Positions 15,001 through 27,000 of a stretch of DNA of 64,000 bases are shown here, piece by piece; within the stretch, counting starts at the first letter, position 1, and each line of letters starts with the position of its first letter. The position numbers were made by a program, and so were the translations under genes. The stretch lies in NCBI GenBank assembly GCA_026874595.1, contig CM049306.1:60084019-60148018 (forward strand). The letters are read 5' to 3'. Source of the stretch: Sipunculus nudus (Eukaryota; Annelida; Sipuncula; Golfingiida; Sipunculidae). Under the pieces are notes generated by a model. That model saw nothing but the letters and a program-made list of their open reading frames with translations. It was not told the origin of the DNA and did not search any database.

Positions 15001-18000
15001 ATGTTGACCTACTTTCTGCAGGACGGAATGGTCTTTTCCACTTCTTCCAAGATAAGTCATAAAGTATTAATATTTTGGCCTTCATATCAAAGTCAGCAGT
15101 TCCTTAGAGTAAGGGGAATAATTTGAGTATAAATTCAATCAAGTCTTTTTCAAAATGGCATCTCTACAGAACTTCAAATTCTGTTGATTGCAAAATATGA
15201 CAAATTGATGTGTTTCTATACATGATGTATTGTCTGTTACCAAATATCTGAGGAACTGTTGCAGCCTTCAGTTTCAAATTTCACAGGAATATTGATCATG
15301 TGACTGCTGAATGATTTTGACCTGCAGGTGGTGCCACCTGTTTTGACCTACTTTCTACAGGCTGTAATGGTCTCTTCTGTTTTTTCCAAGATATGTCATA
15401 AAGTATAAATACTTTGGCTTTCATGTCATAGTCAACAGTTACTAGGAGGAAGGGAAATAATAATTTTAGTATAAATTCAGTTAAGTCATTTTCAGGATGG
15501 CATATCTATGGAACTTCAAATTGTGACGATTGCAAAATTTGACAACTTGATTGTTTCCATACAGGATTTATTGTCTGTTACCAAATATCTTAGGAACTGC
15601 TGCAGCCTTCAGTTTCAAATTTCACAGGAATATTGCTCATGTGACTGCTCAATGATTTTGACCTCAAGGTGGCGCCACCTTTGTTGACCTACTTTCTGCG
15701 TTACGAAATGGTCTTTTCTACTTCTTACTAGATAAGTCACAAAGCATTAATATTTTGGCCTTCATATCATAGTCAGCAGTTCCTTAGAGGAAGGGGTATA
15801 ATTTGAGTAAAAATTTAGTCAAGTCATTCTCAAGATGGCGTCTCTACCGAACTTCAATTTTGTCGATCATAAAATTTAACAACTTGATGTGTTTCCATAC
15901 ATGATGTATTGTCTGTTACCAAATATCTTAGGAACTGCTGCAGCCTTCAGTTTCAAATTTCACAGGAATATTGATCATGTGACTGCTTAGTGATTTTGAC
16001 CTGCAGGTAGCGCTACCTGTGTTTAGCTACTTTCAGCAGGCTGTAATGGTCTTTTCCACTTTTATCCATAATATGTCATTAAGTATTTATTTCTTATAAT
16101 CTGCCAAAACAGAGTCTCCTCTGAGACTCTTGGACTGATCTTTCTGAAACATTTTTTTTAATCACCTGCCAAAATGCACAGTAATTCACAGAGTGAACAT
16201 TAGACCCCTGGGTCTCTTGTTTTGTTAAATCTACAACTCGGCAACCGCTGACCCAATTGTTTCATATTACATATATGTATTGTAAAGGTGGTTATAAATC
16301 CCCTCCCCCATGATTTGGGGATCCAAAGGTCAAGATAACAGGCCCCCTTTTTTTCATGAACATGTCAGGTTAAAGTTTTTAGCTCAGCTGACTATAAGTC
16401 ATCTGAGCTATAGACATGGTCCATTGTCTGTCTTCCGTCCATCTGTCCGTCCCTCCGTCTGTAGATGTGGCACATTTTAAAACCGTAAGACCTAGGAATC
16501 CAAAATTTGGCATAATGTTAGGTGTCCCCAAGATCTCCTACCAAGCCGAAAACTGGGTCTTTGGGACTTTGGAAAAACCTCAATTTTTTATTAAAAACCT
16601 ATTTTCACACTTCAGGACTGCCTAATATCAAAATCACTCATCTGTTTTATAGTTCCTATTTACATGCCAGAAATTAGGTCTGTATTATGTAAAAAAGTTA
16701 TGGGCCCAAACATAATGCATTTTGTAAACAATCAGGCAAGAAATTTGATCACTTAACACAAAACTTGTTAAAGCTAAGCACATTTTTTCCAGTAATATTA
16801 CTTTTATTAATCAAAATTAAATTGTATACCCAAAATTAGATCAAAACCTTTTAAATTTTTTAAAATATTAGCAAAAATAAAAAATTGGTACCTTAAATTT
16901 TGCCCAACTTTGACCATGGCACGTTTTTTTCCTGTAACTGCTGTGGATTTAATTCTCAAAGCATGTTTTTGTTACCATTTCAACTGTTAACACCAAAAAT
17001 TTGAAATCGGTTGATCAAAAAATGTAGATTTTATTCAAGTTTTCAAGCACCATGTCACATATTGTTTACAACAAGCTAGTGTTATGCAGTTTGCTAGAGC
17101 TCAGCTCCCCAGCTTCAGCTCTAAGTTCCTTAAATTTGGCATACAGTTAGATGTCTCCAAAATCCCCTATCATGCCAAGGATTTGGTCACTAGGACTTAA
17201 TTCTTTCGAGATATTAATGAAAAACTTCATTTTTCCATTTAAAACCCATTGTTACACTTTAAGGCTGTCTAATATCAAAACCACTGATCTGACTTTGATC
17301 ATATATAATATACATATTTTTAGCTCAGCTGACTATAAGTCATCTGAGCTATAGTCGTGGTCCTTTGTCCGTCTTCTGTCCGTCCGGCCGTTTTAAAACC
17401 TTTGGACCTACGAATCCAAAACTTTGCATACCATTAGATGTCCCCAAAATCTCCTACCATAATGAAAATTGGGTCATAAGGACTTTGTTCCTTCGAGATA
17501 TTAAGGTAAAACCTCCGTTTTCCATGAAAAAAGCCATTGTTACACTTCAAGACTGCCTAATATCAAAACCGCTGATCTGTTTTTGATCATATTTAGTATT
17601 CATATACTTCCATACATTTTCTATGAATATACCAAAAATAAGGTCAGTATTGAGTATTATTTTGAAGTTATTGGCCCAAATATAATGCAATTTTTAAAAA
17701 CTCAGGAAATATATTTACTCACCTAACATGAGAATTGCTGAAGCTGGAGACATTTTTTCAGGAATATAACTTTATTTAATCAAGATTCAATTGTTTACCC
17801 AAAATTAGATCTGAATTTTGCAAATTTGTCAAGTTATTAGCATAAATAAAAAATCAATACCTTAAATTTTGTCCAACTTTGGCAATGGCACGTTTTTTCC
17901 CTGTAAGCACCGTTGATTTAATTTTCACAACATACATACATAAGGATTTAATCTTTTAAAATCTGAAATTTCAAAGGAATTGTTTGAAAAGAGCAGCTGT

Positions 18001-21000
18001 TATTCAAGTTTCCATACACCATGTCAAGTGTTGTTTACATGTAGCCCACCTGGTAGTACAGCCTTCACTTGCATTATGTAACCGACCCCAGGCAGCTTGC
18101 CTTAGCTCAGCTTGGCCACTACTAGCAGGCTTCCCCTCTGCCCTGCATTCCACCCCCCCCCCCCCCTCAAGATGATGCATTAACTAGATGAATGTTATAA
18201 TTTTCTGTATTTTATTTTATTCTTGGCTATGCTACATTTTAGATTTTGTATTGTACCACCAGGGTTACAATGATTTAAGTGCACATTTAATTGTGTCCAC
18301 AAAGTGGTGTATTGCTGTGAAAGTGTTGATGTTCATCAGATAAGTAATTCCTTACTTCAGAAGGGTAAAAACTTCCCCAGGTGTGAAATTGAATATTAAT
18401 TTCCAGTAATTAAATATAGCTGAGATAGTAATTAGCACAATGATATTGTTTGTTCCTCTTTCAACCAACAGTGTGTATACTTTATTTGAAAAGATGTTTT
18501 TATTTTATCAAATTTACTGAATTTTTTATTTCATTTCAATGAATAAAATTAAGCATGTACTGAAAACTCCAGTGTGCAAAACTTGTTAATAGTGATTCAA
18601 GGAATAATCTTGTAGATGCCATGTTGTGGCATTATTTTCTTTTAAATTCAGTTTAAACATTTGTGATTTTAAAAATAATAAAATAGATGTGTATGCATAA
18701 TATGACCCAATATGAGCTACACTCTGGATATATAATGATTGCAACTTAGAATTCTAATATTTTAACTTATATTTTCAGTTTTTTTTTATTTCAAATTTAT
18801 AAAACTTGTAAATAAAAAAATGAATCAGATAAAAATTATTAATGGAAAAAGTGGATATGTTAAAAAAAATAGGCATATATATAAACTTAAATGCATTATT
18901 CTCTTGAAAGTAAAATAAAGGTATTAGTCCATTCTGTCCACTTGCCTGTCCATCTGTAAATTTTTCATATGCATCACAGTATCTCAAAACTGTTACTGTT
19001 TTCTTCATGACAGTCTTGTCAGAGTATTAGTTTGCAATCATATATTAAGAACTTTACTATAACCAAGTAGGAGGTTCCCTTTCTCTTAGCTTCTCATATG
19101 CTTATATAAATGAAAAACATAGTAAAATTTCAAACTTCAGCTGAGAGCCGTGACCCATGGGTCCCTTGTTTGTAAGGTTCATTTCTCCATTGCTAATGAA
19201 GACATTTCAAGTTAACTTGATACACTGATGTATTGGGGATGTCCCAAAATTTGGGCCGTCTCAGGCTGTCTTGCCTTGCTGTTTGGGTGATCCAATTTCA
19301 AGGTCAGGATGATTCCAGGCACTTTAATAAAATTGGCTTGAAATCTTGACCCGCAGGATTTACAATATTGCTTGACAGGAATAAAATCATGTTCAGAAAT
19401 GACATTTTACACACCTTGGTATGTGGACATGATCACATTAGACATTCCATATTGATCACCTCTTAAAAAAGAGAGCAATGATGAATAGGCTTCTGTGATT
19501 ACTAATATTCTTTTTTGCGAATTATATTTTTGATATGCACAGCCTTGAGTATACACATTACAAAACAAAGCTTGGCAAATTAATCTTGATTAAAAGGTAT
19601 GTGAACAGATTTCTTTGTATGCTTTTTGATGCATATCATTTGGCAAACACAGCAAATGGAAACAGTGTTTACTGGTTACACTTGAGTTGTCAACTTTCCC
19701 TAAGGCCATCTTTAATCTGGGCAGTGCTGGTTCAAGAGTAGCTTTATTTGCTATTCAAAGTTTCAAGCAGGCCAGTCACATTAACCAAATTCATTCTCTG
19801 TGAGTGTTAAACCGGTCTGCATGTACTGCTTCCATGGCGGCATTTAGCCTTCTCCAACATTAGTTATCAGTTATGTCTGAAATCTGTCACTTTTAATATT
19901 CTTTTCAAGCGTGAGACCACGTCAGATATATATTTTATTATTCATTGGTTATTTTCGTTGTTTGTTTTAAGGCTAGGGTCAATACAATTGAATCTGGCTT
20001 TCATGAGTTCATGCCAAGTCGGACAGAAGGGTGCGCAGGGCAGAGCTGATCTTTAGGGTGTTCCATGAACATTCTCAGTTTGAGATTTTGCATGCACCTG
20101 GAAGCCTTGGTGCTTCTTCAAACAGGGGTTTTCCAGATTTCCTTCTTTGAATTTTGGGCAGGGTTGCAAAAAGTCTTGGTGCGGCTTCAAATAGATGTGC
20201 AGCCTAATCAAAAGAAGTTATGTTATCAATATTCCACTGACATATAATACTTGAGATGCCAGTGAGCTATATTATAAGTGGCTGTTACCTGTCTAGATGA
20301 GTCATCATATTCATGAACTTGAACTTGAACTTGGAAATTTATTGACTAAGGCCTAATACAAGTAGAAACATACTTCAGAACATTCTAATATTTTACCAAC
20401 AAATATACATTTTATGCCATCAATCAAAGGGGGCTCTATCCTTAAAAAGGTATATGCCCCTTTACTAATTACAGTACATTCATTAATCAAAGCAAACAGG
20501 AAATATTGTGCAGTAAACAGAAAACATGCATGAATAATTGAATGCCGTGTTATAATGATTTAATAATTAAAAATTTTAGACATTAAATATTGTTTAACCT
20601 TTTTCTTAAATACGTAGATAGACTTGGTCTTGTCAAATACTGTTCTGTAAGTATTCCATAAATAAACACCTTTAAAACAAATAGTTCTATACATTGCTCC
20701 ATTTTTGCTTACTGATACATTGTCTGGTATTATAAACATTAGTATTTACTGAAAATAAATTATTTATAAGAGAGAATAGGAGGCCTTTGTTAAACTTATA
20801 AATGAAAAGAAGCACTCAATTAACAAAAATCTTTGGTAAATCAAGAATATTCAGTGACTGAAATAATACATCAGATTTTGCTCGATAAGATGCAAAAGTT
20901 ATTATTCTTTCAGCTCTTTATAAGTTTAATTAACATATCAAGATCATGTTTTTTTGGCAGATCCCCGAACTTCTATGCAGTAGGTAAGGTATGGATATAT

Positions 21001-24000
21001 AAAGCTATTATGCAATGAAACCGTGCAAGAACTGGGTAACACTATGAGCTTTACATAAAATTCCTGATCCTTTAGAGATTTTGTTAAGTAACAACATAAT
21101 CTGATCGTGGCAGTTTAATTTATCATCCCAAGTAACACCTCAAAATCTAGTTTTTGACACTTGTTGTAATGGGATTGTTAATCAATATTTTAATGTTTTC
21201 TTCTTACTAGTCTTTTTGTAGTTTTCTTAAATACCATTAAATGTGTTTTATCAATATTCAAAGATAACTTATTGACATTAACCACAAAACCAATTTATAT
21301 TGTTATTTAAATAGAATTTCAAATGTAGAATTTATCGTTGAAAGAAGGTTTATTTTTATGATAAATTCCCTTTCAGGAGCATCACAAATTTGAAACCCTT
21401 GCAAACAAATATCCCACTACAGTAGTAATTAGATCATGTAGTTATTATTAATATACTCATATTTAGTGAAACAGATACTTTACTTTCTGAATGTGGGTGT
21501 ATGGAAGATTGTATACACTTAGTTGAAAATCTTTACCAGCCACATTTTCTTTCTATAATTGCATGCATTAAATGCAATAGCATGTTGAATGCATAGTACT
21601 TCATTGATAAACATTTCACTTCTTGGATAAATTGTGGATTTTAATTGCACCTGAAATATCACTTATCGTTCAGCAATTCAAACCAGATTTGTACCTTATT
21701 TAATATTTGTTTTGCAATATATAGCTTTATAATCATTGTAAAAGTAATAAAAGATGGTTTGTTTTGTTATAAATCTGCTCATGAACATATGAGCGGTTTG
21801 TATAGTATATCTTAAGTGTGGGAACATTGTTAAATATAAACATGCTTCACTTTTGACGAGAGAGGTATCATGTTACTATAATATAAATCTACTTAACCCC
21901 CTCTTGATAAGGCAGCAGCTATTGTGTTGCAAACAAACGATTGAAAAATTACGTGTTTATTACCTCCTTACTTTTATTTTGATTGTTATCAGTCAACACC
22001 CCATAAAGACTGATACACGTGTGGTATTCATGGAAGCCTGCATGTAGCTTAGGCCACACACACACAATATTATTGTTAGACTATGAAAAATTGCATAAAA
22101 AAATGAATAAAAAAATTGTGGAAGAGGGCAAATTTTTATTTTCTTTAAGACACCATTTTAAAAAAGATAAAATGTGGCCTGAGAAAAAACTTCAGACCTT
22201 GGATTGTTGCATTTTGATCAACAAAACATTTAGTCCATTTTCCCACTTTTAAGAATCATTCTGTGGATGGAGACAAGAGCAGAAATAGCAATATTACCAA
22301 GGACCAGGTCCTCAATTGCAAAAAAAATATCCAGGAAAACAAGAATAGTGAATACATGAAAAATTTTTTGTGTGGCCTCATTTATGAAAGGCACTCCTTT
22401 AATAAAAAAAAATATTGTTCAGTATTTTTATTTGTCAGTTCTCTTTTATTAAGGTGGCTTTTGTGCCCAATATGGTGGCTAATTCCAAATAAACTGTATG
22501 TATTGTTTTGATGTTTGATTATAATGATTTGCGACTGTGTCATTTTTTACTTTCTGTGTGTTTGTAACAATGTCACACCTAGTGTAATTAGGAATGGATG
22601 CAAAAATAGAATTACAGGTATATATCAAAACCAGATGGTTATTAATATGTATAACTGAATAATGATCTTGGTTTGTTTGTTATGGTACACAGTGCTGGCT
22701 GAACTCCTTTCTAATGAATAGTACTACAGTAATCCTATTGCAGGTGATTCTGTTGATGTGAACTGGTAACCTCTAATTAGAATTAGCTGTATAGAGGTTG
22801 AGTGATGATTAACTAACTCTGGCAGTTGCTATGTGATAATATGTCACAACTTGCCCAAGCAGTCAGCTTGACAACAGAGTGCTTAAAATGGAGCTCACAC
22901 TGACCTGTGGTTAATTAAGGTACACGGTTGACCAGTACTCAACAGTGTTATTTATAGTTAAGTTTTAGAGGAACCCTGCACTTGGAGTAAACTTTGAGAA
23001 CATGGCTTGTCAACATATTGGTTCCAGAGATGCTGTCAACATGTTTGTGTTATCAGGAGCAGTTTTGGTGGTTTTCATGTCATCAGGTGTTCATGGTGCT
23101 GCTCCTGTTTTTTCGCCGAGTACAATAACTGACAATGGACATGTTGCAAATGAGAACAGCAGCATTACATGGGGCAGTCCACCTGCAGGATCACAATATG
23201 CTGGAGATGAATCGTATAATGACGGAGGACTGGGTCCACTGTTTAATGGTGCAAGAAATTTCATCAATATGGTCCAGCCAAACACATTTCCTACAGATAT
23301 GGTGAAAGCTCTGATATCTGGGACTTTTAACTTTGGTAGTGATTACATGCAGATTGTGATGTATGGTGTAGGTTTCGCAGTATGTTTTGCGATTGGCATC
23401 CTGTATATACTCATCACACCGCTTGTGGGCTTCATATTCTGTTGCTGCCGCTGTTGTGATAAATGTGGAGGGAAGATGACACAAAACATTAACAGCAGCT
23501 CCGGATGCAAGAGAACTGTTTTCAGCTTGACCTGCTTCATATTGACTGTGTTCATGGGTGTCGGCATGATCTGCACATACGTAACGAGTGAGCACATAAT
23601 GACTGCTGTAAGGGCAGTCAGCTCCACAACCTCCGATCAGATGGATAATGCTGAACGTTACCTGAATAACACCCTCCAGGAGATTAATTTCCTTGGTCCT
23701 CAGAGTTTTAATTTTACGAGTCAAGTCATCATGAGAGATTTGGATAATATCGGGTACCTTGTCGGGATCCCAGTCAGACGAAACTTGCTCACAAATGGTG
23801 GAGTGGACAGTGCTATTAATAGTATACTCAACATGGAATCCACCATATCCACAGTGTCTGCTAGCTTGTTCGCCGTGAACACAAGTATCAATGAGATTAA
23901 GGAAAACGCTGCCCAGCTGTCAGGTAACCTGTCTGATATACAACAGCAGATTAACATTACAATATCTGATCCAGCATGTGCTGGATGCAGTGATCAGATT

Positions 24001-27000
24001 GACATCACCACTTTACAGATGGATGTGAACTTTAATTCTCTGCCTGATATTTCCAGTGAAGTTAACCAAATGCAAGATGTAACAGCTAAGAATCTGACGG
24101 CCCTTGTGATCCAGGGAAAGCAGGAATTTGACGACATTCCTCAGCGAGTGCAGAATGAGACTGCTTCAACAGTGAGTGACATCAAAGGTATGATGAGTAA
24201 TTTTAACACAAAGATAGACTCCACACTCCAGTCTGTGAATGACATGCCAAAGAGTATCGTCCCAGAAATCTCCAAGTATAAGACCATGGTGACAGACTAC
24301 AGTAAGATGGCTGATGAGTATGACCAGTATAGATGGTATGGCTCCATTGGTTTAGCCAGCACCATTTTGATCATTGTAGTACTCCAGGTTTTGGGACTTT
24401 TGTTTGGATGTCTGTGTTCCAGTGCTGATACTAATCCTAAGGACAGGAACTGCTGCTCAAACTGTGGCGGACTGATGCTGATGGCAGCTACTGGTTTCAT
24501 CTTCATCTTCTCTGTGTTGCTGATGCTGCTGACATCAACTACATTCCTGGTAGGAGGAAATCTCGAAAAGCTGGTGTGTGAGCCACTGAATGACCCACAG
24601 CTGAAAGATTTATCAGAACTGCTGGATGGTCCTAACGGTTACTTCAAAGAATACATGCTGGGTAAGTTAATTTTGAAAAACCGCAGTGTACCCTTAACCA
24701 TAGCTGGTGTACTCAGTGACTGCAAGAACAATAAGGGTGCCATGGCTGCATTCAAGCTGGATAACTTGTTTGATATTCAGCAAATTGCTAATATCCATAG
24801 CCAAATCAACATCAGCAGTGAGATGGACAAGATCAATGTGGATTTGAGTTCTGTGGGCATCCTGAGTTCAGACACAGAAAACCAGTTGAGAGATTTCAGT
24901 GCTACCACAAGTATTGACTTTAATCAGTTTAACTCAGAACTTGGGAAAGGCACAACTCAGGCAAATTTGACTGCATTCGCAGAAGTTCTAGAACTGCTCG
25001 CTGCTAACAGTACATCACCAGTGAATGAAAGTCTGATAAATCATGCCAGCGACCTGAGGGATCTGGATAACGGTCTCGCTGAAACTGTGAGGACCAAGCA
25101 AGCCCAGTTACTGACCAATGTACAAAGCTTGAATAACTCAATGGTGAACATACCAGTAACTGTGAATTCTACTCTTGATAACGCCAAGAGTGTGGAAAGT
25201 TACCTTCAGCAGAATGGCACCCAACTTATAAAGGATCAAGCGACAGTCTACGGCACTCGGCTCCTGGGGATAGCCGAGTCTTACATAAACCACACCCTCG
25301 ACAAGATCGTGAACACTGCTGGTGGATGTCGGCCTTTGTATAACCTGTATAAGGCTATAACGGGGACTGTACTGTGCAAGTATTTTGTTGATACACTCAA
25401 TGGGTTCTGGTTCTCACTAGGTTGGGCTATCTTCTTCATGGTGCCTAGTTTGATTATTAATGTGAAGCTTGCCAAGTATTACCGACAAATGAAGGATTCA
25501 GTAGGAACTGTGAAGCCACCGTCTAGGAACCAAGTTAGTGCAGCCTGAAGGAGAGAACCAAGCCAAACAAATATAAAAATCAGATTGATCTAAGAAACTT
25601 AGTGCAGCGAAAGAAATGGAAATCAGACTGATCTAAGAAACATTAAGAATAGAAAAATGTTGACATAATCTTAGGATCTAAGGCCAGTTAAAGAAAAATA
25701 TCTTAGGAGCTATATAACAAGATAAGCACCTAAGTAAGAGTGAAACAGTACTAGCTTATTTTAAGGACTTAAACTTGTTCTGTGAAATGTTGTTTCTGTT
25801 TAAACAGTTTTATTTATGGAATAATTTTAATCAGTTAAAATAAGCTTGATCTAAGGAACATATTCATATTGACCTATAGAGCAGTGTGATTCTGATCAAA
25901 GGGACACTACTTATGTTCAGTGTCACACTGTCAGTAAAATATAATAGTATTAGTATACTCTGTGGAGACCTAATTAAGAAAAAGTGGTATTTTTATTAGC
26001 AGATACAATTAACCAAACCTCATCTAAGAAACAAAGCTAGTCTGGTCCAAGGATCAGTCTTTACCTCTTGTAGGGGACTTTATTTGTAGTATGTGGTTGT
26101 ATACATAAGAGATTTAACTCTTTATCTTTCAGACTTATCATAGTCTGAAATTTTACATTTTACATGATAAATTGATTACATCGATGGAAAACCTAATTAA
26201 AATACTGTTGCCAATGTTTATTTTTTACTAGCTTCATTTATTCATGTCTGTCAGTCTGGTAAAGTCTGGTGCTTGGCAGCAGGTTGGCAATCATGGTGAG
26301 TCGTGTGGAATCCTTTATCTGAATGACCATTATACGAACAAAAACCCTGTCCCATGAGCTTTTCGGATAAACAGTGCTATACTGTATTAAAAGGGTTTCT
26401 TTTCATTTGTGGCCTTTATCATTTCTTGTTCAGAAATGAAAGAAATGGAGTGTTTGTATTTGCTCCCACATTGAATCAAGAATCTTTTTTATGAACAGAC
26501 ACTCAGTCCTGTTCTCTCTTTTCACTGAGAAATCAAAGAATGAAATTTGATATATTTGTATCCGCCAAAACAGAGTTTTGCGGATACTATGTTTTCAGCT
26601 GCACGCCGCCGCCGCGGCGTAGGTGTCCGGAGAACTCCTCTGTAACCACTGGGCAGAATTTTACGAAACCCGGGATTATGTTCGGGTCACATGTGAACTT
26701 CTGCGCCCCCATTTTGTTTTGACCTCTGACCTTTCCTCTGCGCTCTGCGTCCGTTTGTGTGTCTGTTTCCACACATAAACCCACATATCTTGGGAACTGT
26801 TTGACGGATCAGGAAAATTTTTTTGCACAAATGTAGCCCTTGGAGAGCTTTATAACATACACAAAAAATGGTGGCGCCACCGGCAACCATGTTTGCACAG
26901 TGTCCATCTGTTCGTCTGCCTTGGGTTAAAATCACTCATATCTCTGCAGTGATTTGACTTATTCACCTGAAATTCGGCATGCGTATACATCCTGGATAGT

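Noticed and set aside
23191..23724. 177-aa minus-strand open frame opposite the prominin-like gene
   Set aside because: Shadow of the coding strand; no similarity recognised, and the sense frame is clearly a prominin.
24661..24690. GGTAAGTTAATT inside the prominin-like gene as a 5' splice site
   Set aside because: The frame continues through it with family-typical sequence ([16 protein letters not shown]), so it is coding.
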